From assembly GCA_964619935.1 (NCBI GenBank), contig CAZUGO010000004.1, forward strand, positions 1 to 40,546: a stretch of DNA of 40,546 nt, read 5' to 3'. Numbering within the stretch: the stretch's first letter is position 1; each line of letters starts with the position of its first letter. Positions 8,047-15,432 of this stretch are shown piece after piece. The stretch is from CAZUGO01 sp964619935. GTDB taxonomy: Bacteria; Planctomycetota; Phycisphaerae; UBA1845; CAIVHJ01. The position numbers were made by a program, and so were the translations under genes. The notes under the pieces were generated by a model. It did not search any database, was not told where the DNA came from, and saw only the letters and a program-made list of their open reading frames with translations.

Positions 8047-8775
8047 TCAGCGCTGCAGCTCGGTCCAGACCGGCAGGTCGCGCAAGGTGGGCAAAGGTCG
8101 CGGGGGATCAGGGCATGAGTCATGGGGCTGCAGCGCGTAGACCCACCAGCCGACATCGTGCCAAGCGCCCAGCTTGTAGCCGACGTTGCGATATACCGCC
8201 ACCCGCTGGAAGCCCAGTGACTCGTGCACACCCACGCTGGGCGGATTGGGCAGCGTGATGCCGGCATAGGCGTTGCGAAAGCCCTGCAGGCGCAGCACCT
8301 CAACCAGCTTGCGATACAAGGCGGTCGCACACCCCTGCCGCCGGTGCCCGGCACCGACGTAGACGGAGACCTCGACCGACCATTGATACGCCTGCCGCCG
8401 GCGGTGACCGGAGGCGTAGGCAAAGCCGACGGTCCCGGTCGTGTTTCGGGCCACCAGCCAGGGGAATGTCCGCAGCGTTTCAAGGATCCGATCGCCGAAC
8501 GCTGTCACTGAGGGCACCTCGACCTCAAAACTGGCGGCTGAGTCGCGGACCACGGGCCCGTAGATGTCCAGCATGGCCGCGGCATCGACCTCGGTGGCTA
8601 GCTGAATGGTCAGCGGGGTTGTGATGGCAGGACTCCGAAAAGGTTCGGGCCGCCCCCCGGGCCGCTCGCTTTTTCTTGAACCGCGGGTGCCTCGATGGGC
8701 GTCCAGTACCACCGGACGCCAATGGTCCCGATCTTGGCAGAGGAAATCAAGTCGGGCTTTGGGCGGACCGGCCAT
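8047..8775 (-). CDS. GNAT-family N-acetyltransferase (phosphinothricin acetyltransferase-like)
   Basis: The region from about residue 55 to 225 follows the PAT/Bar-like GNAT pattern: TIQLATEVDAAAMLDIYGPVV, SFEVEVPS, an acetyl-CoA pyrophosphate loop GHRRQGCATALY (144-153), then AGITLPNPPSVGVHESLGFQ and the C-terminal VGYKLGAWHDVGWW. This subgroup acetylates amines such as phosphinothricin, methionine sulfone or similar compounds. The substrate here cannot be told. The start is uncertain. The ATG at 8775 adds about 50 low-complexity basic residues before the domain, and a GTG at 8712 is an alternative. No Shine-Dalgarno favours either. The gene lies between the subtilase and a divergent cysteine-rich gene. 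Confidence 0.85.
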   Translation of the reverse strand: MAGPPKARLDFLCQDRDHWRPVVLDAHRGTRGSRKSERPGGRPEPFRSPAITTPLTIQLATEVDAAAMLDIYGPVVRDSAASFEVEVPSVTAFGDRILETLRTFPWLVARNTTGTVGFAYASGHRRRQAYQWSVEVSVYVGAGHRRQGCATALYRKLVEVLRLQGFRNAYAGITLPNPPSVGVHESLGFQRVAVYRNVGYKLGAWHDVGWWVYALQPHDSCPDPPRPLPTLRDLPVWTELQR

Positions 8776-8824
8776 CGCCGGCCGGACGTTCTTGCTGGAG
8801 CTGGGAAAGTCGAACCGCCGCGGC

Positions 8825-8830
8825 TACAAT
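8825..8830 (+). promoter_or_regulatory. Probable -10 element TACAAT upstream of the Cys-rich gene
   Basis: TACAAT matches 5 of 6 positions of the sigma-70 -10 box and lies about 75 bp before the ATG at 8905. The -35 region (CTGGGA, 18-bp spacer) is poor. Confidence 0.35.
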
Positions 8831-8904
8831 AGGTGCGTGATTTTGGCCCCCGGTCGGGCGCTGTAATTCCCTGGACCCCGTTTCACTTTTGCAAGGAGAC
8901 CCAT

Positions 8905-9684
8905 ATGAAGAGGATCACCGCATTCGCAACTGCCGTGCTATTGAGTGTCAGCGCCAGCCTGTGGGCTTGCGACAAGGAAGCCAAAGTTGCCTCCGCAGAC
9001 GCGGCGGCGTCGGGGTGTTGCAAGGCCAAGCTGCAGGGCGAGGTGGCCCGGGTCATGAACACGCTGCCGGCCATGACCTACAAGGTCGGCGACCTGGAGA
9101 CCCCGTGTGCCAAGACGGCCCAGTCTAAAGCATGCGCGAGCCACCCGGTGCAGTACCTGGTCTCCGGCAAGGCATACACCACCGAGAGCGAGGCCACGGT
9201 CGCGCTGGCCGAGTTGTTGGAGAAGCAGATCGGCGAAATGACCCAGGTGCGGTTCGCCGTCGGCGAGCAGGTGTATCATTGCCCGATGACTGCCCAGGCG
9301 GCATGCACCAAGGATCAGAAAATGACCTACCGCGTCGCCGGATTTAACTTCGCCTCGATGGAGCAGGCCCAGGCCGCAGTGCAGCGGGCGACCGCTGCGA
9401 TCAGCGATGGTGCCGTTCTGGCGGCGGCCCAGGGGGCCGACAAGCCCGGGTGTGCCAAGAGCGGTTGCGGCAAAGCCGCGACGGCCTCCGGCGAGAAGAA
9501 GGGCGGCTGCAGCAAGTCGCAAGCCGTGGTTGCGGGGATGCAAAAGGATGCCGGCGCCGAGCCGGCCGACAGCACCGGAAGCGGTTGCTGCAAGAAAGCG
9601 GCCGGACGGTTGGCCGCCACCCAGGAGAAGATTCGAACGATGGTCTCCGTCGTCGCCGAAGCAGCGATGAGCGCTGCTTCCTAA
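8905..9684 (+). CDS. Secreted cysteine-rich protein with a duplicated metal-site-like domain
   Basis: A 259-residue protein with a signal peptide (MKRITAFATAVLLSVSASLWAC; cleavage or lipidation near C21). Two related units follow. Unit 1 (about 55-110) contains TYKVGDLETPCAKTA and YLVSGKAYTTESEATVALAELL. Unit 2 (about 112-165) contains RFAVGEQVYHCPMTAQ and YRVAGFNFASMEQAQAAVQRA. Both read VG....C...A, then Y.V.G..(Y/F)....EA..A, which resembles YHS/heavy-metal-associated sequences. The tail carries Cys/Lys/Gly clusters (GCAKSGCGKA, GGCSKSQ, GSGCCKKA), and a GCCKAK cluster precedes unit 1. Periplasmic metal handling or redox is a reasonable inference but unproven. AAGGAG sits 7 nt before the ATG, and the gene ends in a strong terminator, so it is likely monocistronic. 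Confidence 0.85.
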   Translation: MKRITAFATAVLLSVSASLWACDKEAKVASADAAASGCCKAKLQGEVARVMNTLPAMTYKVGDLETPCAKTAQSKACASHPVQYLVSGKAYTTESEATVALAELLEKQIGEMTQVRFAVGEQVYHCPMTAQAACTKDQKMTYRVAGFNFASMEQAQAAVQRATAAISDGAVLAAAQGADKPGCAKSGCGKAATASGEKKGGCSKSQAVVAGMQKDAGAEPADSTGSGCCKKAAGRLAATQEKIRTMVSVVAEAAMSAAS

Positions 9685-9712
9685 GACCTGGCGGTTGGTG
9701 ATGTTCATTGAT

Positions 9713-9748
9713 GGCGGGTTGGCGCACGGCGCCGCCCGCCTTTTTATT
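9713..9748 (+). terminator. Rho-independent terminator
   Basis: GGCGGG-TT-GGCGC-ACG-GCGCC-G-CCCGCC forms a two-part stem with a 3-nt loop, followed directly by TTTTTATT. It closes the Cys-rich gene ending at 9684. A second small hairpin (GAAGCAGCG/CGCTGCTTC, 9658-9680) overlaps the last codons. Confidence 0.9.
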
Positions 9749-9752
9749 GGGA

Positions 9753-9762
9753 GGGGGGGGGG
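9753..9762. repeat. G10 homopolymer tract
   Basis: Ten consecutive G residues just after the terminator. It lies between convergent genes, so length change would have little coding effect. Confidence 0.9.
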
Positions 9763-9853
9763 CGGCATCTGCGGTGCGCGGGTGGCAGGGCGTTCGCCAC
9801 CTCGGCCCCTGGGGCTCCAGAACTGCGACGCGTCCCCGCAGGCCGGCCCGCGG

Positions 9854-10249
9854 TCAATGCTCAGCAGGGTCGGGCGCTGCCGGATTCGGGGCGGGCGGAA
9901 CATCGAGAAACCGCCCACAGCGGGGGCAGTCCTCGACCTGGCCTTGGCTTTCGAACGGGAACACCGAGGTCGCGCCGCAGTCCTCGCAGGTGGCTTCTAC
10001 GGTGGCGCCCGGCGGTCCGGCGGGGTGTGAGTGCGGTCGGCTGTCCAGCAGTTGGCGGGCGGCCTGCGCCTGGTCGGCGGCCACCTCGATGCGGATGTCG
10101 AGCAGTGCGGGGGCGAGTCCGTCGAAAGTCCCCACCGTGTGGCGATCGGGAACCTGGGCGCGAATCCCTTGAGCGTCGAGCCAAGCCACGATGATGTCGG
10201 CTTCCTCGAGGGTCCGGGCTTGGTAAACCGTGGTCCACTCAGCATTCAT
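9854..10249 (-). CDS. DUF2007 (putative signal-transducing) protein with zinc ribbon
   Basis: A 131-residue cytoplasmic protein. Residues about 5-68 fit the DUF2007 pattern: TVYQARTLEEADIIVAWLDAQGIRAQV, then IRIEVAADQAQAARQLLDS. The C-terminal part holds one CxxC...CxxC zinc ribbon (CEDCG and CPRCG). DUF2007 is a small ferredoxin-like fold of unknown role, often fused to zinc ribbons or membrane segments. GGAGG lies 12 nt upstream of the ATG. The gene sits immediately downstream of tRNA-Met on the same strand and may be co-transcribed with it. Confidence 0.8.
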   Translation of the reverse strand: MNAEWTTVYQARTLEEADIIVAWLDAQGIRAQVPDRHTVGTFDGLAPALLDIRIEVAADQAQAARQLLDSRPHSHPAGPPGATVEATCEDCGATSVFPFESQGQVEDCPRCGRFLDVPPAPNPAAPDPAEH

Positions 10250-10289
10250 AATCGCAGCGGGCCTCCGTGGAGGGGGTCAGGGTAGCAAT

Positions 10290-10363
10290 TGGCCACGACT
10301 GGATTCGAACCAGTGACCTAGGGTTTATGAATCCCTCGCTCTAACCAACTGAGCTACGTGGCC
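10290..10363 (-). tRNA. tRNA-Met (CAU), elongator type
   Basis: The minus strand reads GGCCACG, then GCTC-AGTTGGTTA-GAGC as the D arm, anticodon loop TTCATAA (anticodon CAT), T arm ACTGG-TTCGAAT-CCAGT, and the closing CGTGGCC with discriminator A at 10290. The sequence closely follows the bacterial elongator tRNA-Met and has a paired first acceptor base, unlike the initiator. The 31-39 pair of the anticodon stem is A-A. The 3' CCA is not encoded. Confidence 0.95.
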
Positions 10364-10381
10364 GGGGCGCAGCGGCGTTGC

Positions 10382-10410
10382 AGTTTAGAACTCGCCCGCG
10401 GGCGGGTCAA
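10382..10410 (-). promoter_or_regulatory. Sigma-70-type promoter of tRNA-Met
   Basis: On the minus strand TTGACC is followed after 17 bp by TAAACT. The -10 ends 18 bp before the tRNA. The spacer holds the palindrome CGCCCGCGGGCG. Confidence 0.72.
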
Positions 10411-10438
10411 GTTGGTTGTGGCGCGACTCCGGCGGAAC

Positions 10439-10466
10439 TTGACTTGATTCGCCAAGCTGTTATTGA
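10439..10466 (+). promoter_or_regulatory. Candidate promoter of the kinase gene
   Basis: TTGACT and TATTGA are separated by 16 bp, about 60 bp before the kinase start at 10528. This supports the shorter kinase start over an in-frame codon at 10378, which would lie upstream of the promoter. Confidence 0.45.
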
Positions 10467-10527
10467 TGGCCGTTGGTGTCGCCGGGGCGCCTTGGACTGT
10501 CGCCCCGGGGCGAACGTCGGCCGGGTC

Positions 10528-11829
10528 ATGATGGGCAAATCCCACAACAACAACGGTCTGGCCAGCGGCCAGACGATCGGCAAGTACCGCTTGTCCCGCA
10601 AGCTTGGGGAAGGCGGCTCGGGGACGGTCTGGAAAGCCCGCGATACGGTTGAGGGCATTTGGGTGGCGCTCAAGATTCCCACGCCGCGTTTGGACGGCAC
10701 GATCGACGAAGACAGCGTGCGCAAGGAGATCCGGCTGGTCGCCTCGCTGCGGCATCCCAACATCATGCCGATCAAGAATGCCGACGTGGTCGATGGGCGC
10801 ATCGTGCTGGCCACCGAGCTGTCGGTGGGTACGCTGGCGGACCGCCATCGGCCGATGATGCCCTATCGCATCCTGGGCATCATGAAGCAGGTGCTGGAGG
10901 CATTGTCCCACGCCCATGCCCAGCGGGTGGTGCACTGCGACGTGACGCCGGGCAACATCTTCTTGTTTCCCGACGGACGGGTGGCGCTGGGCGACTTCGG
11001 CATCAGTCGCCAGCAGCGAGGCCGGGTGGTGACCATGGACGAGTTCGGGACGCCCGGATACGTGGCGCCCGAGCAGGCCTACGGCAAGCCGACCTTCTCT
11101 TCTGACTGTTTTGCGGCCGGTTTGATCATCTATGAGTACATCACCGGCCACCTGCCGCGCTGGCCGTTCGAATGGCCCATGCGCGGCATCGATCGGCTGC
11201 GGGAACGCACCAACTGGTCGCTCATCCGTCTCTTGCGCCGGACATTGGACATTTCTCCGCGAAGACGGTTCGGGAATGCCGATGAGATGCTGCAAGCGCT
11301 GGTTACTGCGGTTCCGGAATTGTCGGCCGGCAGCGGGTTGTCGCGTCGCGGCGCCAAGGTGCCGGATTGGCGGCGGGTGCGGCGGGAGGCCTTTCGGGCC
11401 AAGTACGGGCGGGTGCTCGACCCCGAATTCGACTGCGTCAGTTGCGGCGAGCTGATTTCGGAGATCATGGACGCCTGTCCCTGGTGCGGCGAGGTCGACA
11501 ATCGCTTCGAGCATGCCTCGGCGTTTCCGCAGTACTGCCCGGACTGTCGCAAGGGCGTGCTGCCGGAGTGGCGCTATTGCCCGTGGTGTTACGGTTCGGG
11601 CTTCGCCAAGGCCGCCGACCGTCGCCGGGCCGATCGCCGCTACAAAAGCAAGTGCCGGCACTGTGACGGCAGGCTGATGCCGTTCATGAAATACTGTCCG
11701 TGGTGCCGCCGAAAGATCCAGCGGCCGTGGCGGGTGCATCCGTTTCCGGAGCACTGTGCCCGCTGCAAGAACAGCATTGACACCAGCTTCTGGAGCTTCT
11801 GTCCCTGGTGTCAAGCCCGTTGCCGGTGA
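10528..11829 (+). CDS. Protein kinase with four C-terminal zinc ribbons
   Basis: A 433-residue soluble Hanks-type kinase. The glycine loop GEGGSG is at 27-32, the ATP lysine K49 in VALKIP, the catalytic loop HCDVTPGN at 136-143, DFG at 156-158 and APE at 180-182. The usual HRDLKPEN is altered: Arg is Cys (a non-RD kinase) and the catalytic-loop Lys is Thr, while the key Asp and Asn remain. After the kinase domain (about 18-265) and a basic linker come four regularly spaced zinc ribbons: C303/306-C317/320, C337/340-C351/354, C376/379-C390/393 and C410/413-C425/428, each ending in CPWC. There is no transmembrane segment. The PPP phosphatase begins 55 bp downstream, implying a paired kinase/phosphatase circuit. 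The ribbons probably bind nucleic acid, protein or a redox/metal signal. Confidence 0.9.
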   Translation: MMGKSHNNNGLASGQTIGKYRLSRKLGEGGSGTVWKARDTVEGIWVALKIPTPRLDGTIDEDSVRKEIRLVASLRHPNIMPIKNADVVDGRIVLATELSVGTLADRHRPMMPYRILGIMKQVLEALSHAHAQRVVHCDVTPGNIFLFPDGRVALGDFGISRQQRGRVVTMDEFGTPGYVAPEQAYGKPTFSSDCFAAGLIIYEYITGHLPRWPFEWPMRGIDRLRERTNWSLIRLLRRTLDISPRRRFGNADEMLQALVTAVPELSAGSGLSRRGAKVPDWRRVRREAFRAKYGRVLDPEFDCVSCGELISEIMDACPWCGEVDNRFEHASAFPQYCPDCRKGVLPEWRYCPWCYGSGFAKAADRRRADRRYKSKCRHCDGRLMPFMKYCPWCRRKIQRPWRVHPFPEHCARCKNSIDTSFWSFCPWCQARCR

Positions 11830-11884
11830 TCGGTGGTCGCCGAATCTCGTCTGAGGATCCGGGGGCGCTTTCCGGGCGAACACC

Positions 11885-12769
11885 ATGGCGCATTCTCACA
11901 CTGTGGTCACGACCGGCCGGCTGTACCGCGATGTCTACGTGGTCGGCGATATCCACGGCAGCCGGGTCGGGCTGGAGGCCATCCTGGAGCATGCCGGACT
12001 GGCCGGCGGCGGGCGCTGGCGCGGCCGGAGGGCCCACGTGGTGCAGTGCGGCGACATCATCGATCGCGGTTCGGACTCGCGGGCCTGTCTGGAGTTGCTG
12101 TTGGACTTGCGGCGTCAGGCTTACCGGGCAGGCGGGCGGGTGGACCTGCTGGTCGGCAACCATGAACTGGCGTTGGCCTGCGGCGATTATTCGATCAGCG
12201 ATGTGCCGCAACCCGAGGCCTTGAGCAAGACGCTGGCCCAGGCGATCCGCGGGGGGCGGTTGCAGGCGGCGCGATCGTACCGCCAGTATCTGATGACCCA
12301 CGCGGGGGTCAATCCGCAGTTGATGCTGCGGTTGATTGGTGAGGTGCGCCGTGAATACGGCCGGCGGGTGACCGTTGCTTCGCTGGCCCGCTATCTCAAT
12401 CAGCAGTTGAAACTCGCGTTTGCGACCGGCGACTTCCGCCACCCGATGTTCCACGTTGGGGTCTCGCGCGGCGGCAGCCATGACCTGGGCGGCATTTTCT
12501 GGGCGGATTTCGATTTCGATCACGACCAGGTCAGACGGCATCCCCGGGTGTGGCAAATCTTCGGGCATACCCCGCCGAAGGGTCGCGACCCTTTCCGGGT
12601 GACGCCGGATGAGCGGCGGGTCAACATCGACGTCGGGATCTGCGGGCACTACGGCGGCTACCACGCCTACGTGAAGCTGCTGCCCGACCGCATCGTGGGC
12701 ATCCACTGCCAATCCGCCGCCTTTGCGGAAGATATTCTGGCCGCCATCACCGTTCCGTCAATGGCTTGA
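11885..12769 (+). CDS. PPP-family (calcineurin-like) phosphoprotein phosphatase
   Basis: A 294-residue metallophosphoesterase with all PPP motifs: GDIHG (21-25), CGDIIDRG (55-62), GNHE (91-94), the histidine of THAGV (139) and FGHTP (226-230) followed by NIDVG. This places it with bacterial serine/threonine/tyrosine phosphatases that use two metal ions. Its closest known types are PrpA-like and Shewanella-type phosphatases. It has no signal peptide, so it acts in the cytoplasm. It lies directly after the zinc-ribbon kinase on the same strand, so reversing that kinase's phosphorylation is the most economical role, though this is inference. Confidence 0.9.
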   Translation: MAHSHTVVTTGRLYRDVYVVGDIHGSRVGLEAILEHAGLAGGGRWRGRRAHVVQCGDIIDRGSDSRACLELLLDLRRQAYRAGGRVDLLVGNHELALACGDYSISDVPQPEALSKTLAQAIRGGRLQAARSYRQYLMTHAGVNPQLMLRLIGEVRREYGRRVTVASLARYLNQQLKLAFATGDFRHPMFHVGVSRGGSHDLGGIFWADFDFDHDQVRRHPRVWQIFGHTPPKGRDPFRVTPDERRVNIDVGICGHYGGYHAYVKLLPDRIVGIHCQSAAFAEDILAAITVPSMA

Positions 12770-12849
12770 GCTTGCAATCCGACGCCCGCGGCCCGAACAT
12801 CAACGATGCGGCGCGGTGGCGCAGGGTGCTGACCTCGGGGACGACGCTC

Positions 12850-13338
12850 ATGAAGTGGCTGATTGCGGTGTTGCTGGTGGCGGTCATGGTTCTGGGGCTG
12901 ATGGTCAACCGATCGGTGCTGCAGCCCGGGTCGCCGGCGGTGGAGATCGCCGCCAGCCAGTGGTTCAACACCACCGGCCCGCTGTCGCTGGAAACGCTCC
13001 GCGGCCAGATCGTGGTTCTGGAATTCTGGGCAACCTGGTGCCCGCCGTGCCGCGACGGCATTGGCCACCTGAACCAGCTACACGACCACTGGAGCAACCA
13101 GGGGGTGGTTCTGATCGGGCTGACCGACGAGCCCGCGGCGGTGGTCGGTCCGTTTGTCGGCAAGCACGCCATCCGCTACGCCGTCGGCGCGGGCAGCGCC
13201 ACCGACCGGCACTACGGCGTGCGGGCCATCCCCCATGCTTTTGTGATTGATCGTGCCGGGCAGGTGGTGTGGAGCGGCTACCCCGATGGCGGGCTGGATC
13301 GGGCGGTTCGTCAGGTCCAAGCCGCCGCCGCCCGCTGA
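12850..13338 (+). CDS. TlpA/ResA-like membrane-anchored thioredoxin
   Basis: A 162-residue protein. An N-terminal hydrophobic segment (WLIAVLLVAVMVLGLMV, about 3-19) anchors it with the thioredoxin fold outside the membrane. The redox motif WATWCPPCR contains C64 and C67, and a cis-proline lies in RAIPHAFVID. Such proteins reduce or exchange disulfides on exported proteins, including cytochrome c assembly. The ATG at 12850 is preferred over 12766 because the anchor starts right after it and the upstream codons overlap the end of the phosphatase gene. It may be the third gene of the kinase-phosphatase unit or independent. Confidence 0.88.
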   Translation: MKWLIAVLLVAVMVLGLMVNRSVLQPGSPAVEIAASQWFNTTGPLSLETLRGQIVVLEFWATWCPPCRDGIGHLNQLHDHWSNQGVVLIGLTDEPAAVVGPFVGKHAIRYAVGAGSATDRHYGVRAIPHAFVIDRAGQVVWSGYPDGGLDRAVRQVQAAAAR

Positions 13339-13352
13339 GCCGGATTCCGCGA

Positions 13353-13383
13353 TTGGTGCTCGATCTGGTTTGTCCCGTATAAT
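13353..13383 (+). promoter_or_regulatory. Candidate promoter P1 of sppA
   Basis: TTGGTG and a perfect TATAAT (13378-13383) with a 19-bp spacer, about 160 bp before the sppA start. The wide spacing lowers confidence. Confidence 0.45.
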
Positions 13384-13416
13384 ACCCCCGGGCCCAGGTT
13401 GGACCCCGGTAGCAAC

Positions 13417-13427
13417 GGGGGGGGGGG
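13417..13427. repeat. G11 homopolymer tract between two promoter candidates
   Basis: Eleven G residues follow a small hairpin (CCCCG, 7-nt loop, CGGGG). The tract lies in the sppA leader between the two TATAAT boxes, where length change could alter expression. Confidence 0.9.
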
Positions 13428-13437
13428 CAGCGGCGGG

Positions 13438-13465
13438 TTACTGCCGCATTAGGGGCGCATATAAT
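13438..13465 (+). promoter_or_regulatory. Candidate promoter P2 of sppA
   Basis: TTACTG and a perfect TATAAT (13460-13465) with a 16-bp spacer, about 77 bp before the ATG. Confidence 0.5.
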
Positions 13466-13542
13466 CGGCCGAGCTCCGAATACACCAAGCTCGCGGCGGT
13501 CGGGACTCTGAAAGACTCTCGGGTCGGAGGATGGAGGACACC

Positions 13543-15351
13543 ATGCACACATCTGGAATGAAACCACTGCTGATGACGATGCTGGCCGGGCTGCTGTTGG
13601 GCCCGGCAGCCGCCCAGGCGGGCGAAAAGATCATTGTGCACCTGGAACTCAAGGGCGCGCTCCTGGAGGCTCCGGAAGGGCCGGGACTGATGTCCTTCGA
13701 AAGCAACAAGCAAGTGACGACCAAGGCGCTGCTGGAGCGCCTGAAGCAGATTCGTGAAGACGACGACGTTGCAGCCGTGTTCCTGACCTTTGAGGGCACC
13801 GCCATGGGGCTGGCCCAGTTGCAGGATCTTCGCGACGCGATCGCCGCCGTGAAAGCCGCCGGCAAGCCGGTTTACGCCCACATGGACTCCTGCTACTCCT
13901 CGGGTCTGTATTGGCTGGCCAGCAGCGCCAGCCGGCTGGCCGTGGTGCCCAGCGGCGACGTCTGGGTGACCGGCCTCTACGGCGAGCAGCTGTTCCTGAA
14001 GCATATGCTCGGCCATCTAGGAATGGTCGCCGACGTCATTCACATCGGCGACTACAAGAGCGCCGGCGAAGTGCTGACCCGTACCGCGCCGAGCCCGGAG
14101 GCGGCGGAGATGACCGCCTGGCTGTTTGACGACATCTACCAGCAAATGCTTGGCCAAATCGCCGAGTCTCGCGCTCGCAGTCGGTCGGACATCGAACGGA
14201 TCATCGACCAAGGGCCGTTCACGGCCGAGCAGGCTCAAGAGAAAGGACTGGTCGATGTGGTCGCCTATCGAATGGACTTTGTCGATCAGATCAAGGAGCG
14301 TCACGGCGACCTGCCCTTCAAGAAGGACTATGGTAAACCCGGAAAGCTTGATCTCGACGTCTCCAATCCATTCGCCTTCTTCCAGGAAATCATGGGCCAG
14401 CTCCTGGACCGGAAGGACGGTTCCGAGGAGGAGCCCTCGGTGGCGTTGATCTATGTCGCCGGCACGATCATGCCGGGTGACGGCGGGGACAGCCCCTTCG
14501 CGGTCAACCATGGAGCCAGCTCCCCGCTCCGCAAAGCGTTGTACAAGGCGGCTACCGACGACGATGTCAAGGCGGTGGTCTTGCGGGTCGATTCGCCTGG
14601 TGGATCGGCAGTGGCCAGCGAGATCATCTGGAACGCCACCCAGCAAGTCGCCAAGCGCAAGCCGTTCATTGTGTCCATGGGCAACGTGGCTGCCAGCGGA
14701 GGCTATTACGTTTCCTGCGGGGCCGACACCATCTTTGCCGAGCCCGGGACGATCACCGGCTCCATCGGCGTGGTGGGCATGAAGATGGTCACCAAGGGCT
14801 TCTGGGACTGGGCGGGTGTGAGCTGGCACCCCGTGCAGCGCGGTTCCAACGCCGACATCATGGCCACCGATGAGCTTTGGACCGCTGCCCAGCGCGAGAA
14901 GATTCGCGGCTGGATGGAGGACATCTATCGGGTTTTCAAGTCCCGAGTCGAGCACGGCCGCCAGGATCGTCTGCAGAAACCGTTGGACGAGATCGCCGGC
15001 GGACGGGTCTACACCGGGACGCAGGCGAAGGCGTTGGGGCTGATCGATGAACTGGGTGGGTTGGACGACGCCCTGGCGTTTGCCGCGTCCAAGGCGAATC
15101 TAGGCGCTGACTTCAAGGTCAAAATCCTGCCCAAGCCGAAGAGCATCATGGATGTGCTGCTGGAGGGCTTTTCGGCGGACGTCATCGCCGCCCGCCCAAC
15201 GGCGTTGAGCGGCTGGCAGGCGGCCTTGCCGATCCTGCAGCGGATCGAGCCGCTGAAGGCCCAGGCATTGTTGCGGGCCATGCAGCAGATCGAGTTGTTA
15301 CAAGCTGAGCACGTGTTGGCAGTGATGCCCGCCGAGATTGTGATTCGGTAA
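13543..15351 (+). CDS. sppA: Signal peptide peptidase SppA, long (67K) type
   Basis: A 602-residue S49 peptidase with two tandem ClpP-like halves, as in E. coli SppA. The catalytic lysine is K172 in the N-terminal half (HIGDYKSAGE) and the nucleophile is S385 in the C-terminal half (NVAASGGYYVS). The enzyme degrades cleaved signal peptides in or at the membrane. An N-terminal signal-like segment ends in PAAAQA, so the protein may be exported rather than anchored by a retained helix. The ATG at 13543 is chosen over 13531 because GGAGG sits 5-6 nt before it, whereas 13531 abuts its only ribosome-binding sequence. The next gene, a lipoprotein, follows by 81 bp. Confidence 0.93.
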   Translation: MHTSGMKPLLMTMLAGLLLGPAAAQAGEKIIVHLELKGALLEAPEGPGLMSFESNKQVTTKALLERLKQIREDDDVAAVFLTFEGTAMGLAQLQDLRDAIAAVKAAGKPVYAHMDSCYSSGLYWLASSASRLAVVPSGDVWVTGLYGEQLFLKHMLGHLGMVADVIHIGDYKSAGEVLTRTAPSPEAAEMTAWLFDDIYQQMLGQIAESRARSRSDIERIIDQGPFTAEQAQEKGLVDVVAYRMDFVDQIKERHGDLPFKKDYGKPGKLDLDVSNPFAFFQEIMGQLLDRKDGSEEEPSVALIYVAGTIMPGDGGDSPFAVNHGASSPLRKALYKAATDDDVKAVVLRVDSPGGSAVASEIIWNATQQVAKRKPFIVSMGNVAASGGYYVSCGADTIFAEPGTITGSIGVVGMKMVTKGFWDWAGVSWHPVQRGSNADIMATDELWTAAQREKIRGWMEDIYRVFKSRVEHGRQDRLQKPLDEIAGGRVYTGTQAKALGLIDELGGLDDALAFAASKANLGADFKVKILPKPKSIMDVLLEGFSADVIAARPTALSGWQAALPILQRIEPLKAQALLRAMQQIELLQAEHVLAVMPAEIVIR

Positions 15352-15432
15352 TCGGGGTGATGCCCGCGGGATCGCCGGCGGTCGGCGGCCGCGATCCCGT
15401 GCGTGTTCCGATGGCCTGGAGGAGGATTGCCG

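Noticed and set aside
10378..10527. N-terminal extension of the kinase
   Set aside because: It starts upstream of a plausible promoter (TTGACT/TATTGA) and encodes no conserved sequence. The kinase domain begins after 10528.
10354..11886. 510-codon minus-strand ORF
   Set aside because: Antisense to the kinase and overlapping tRNA-Met and its promoter. No motif.
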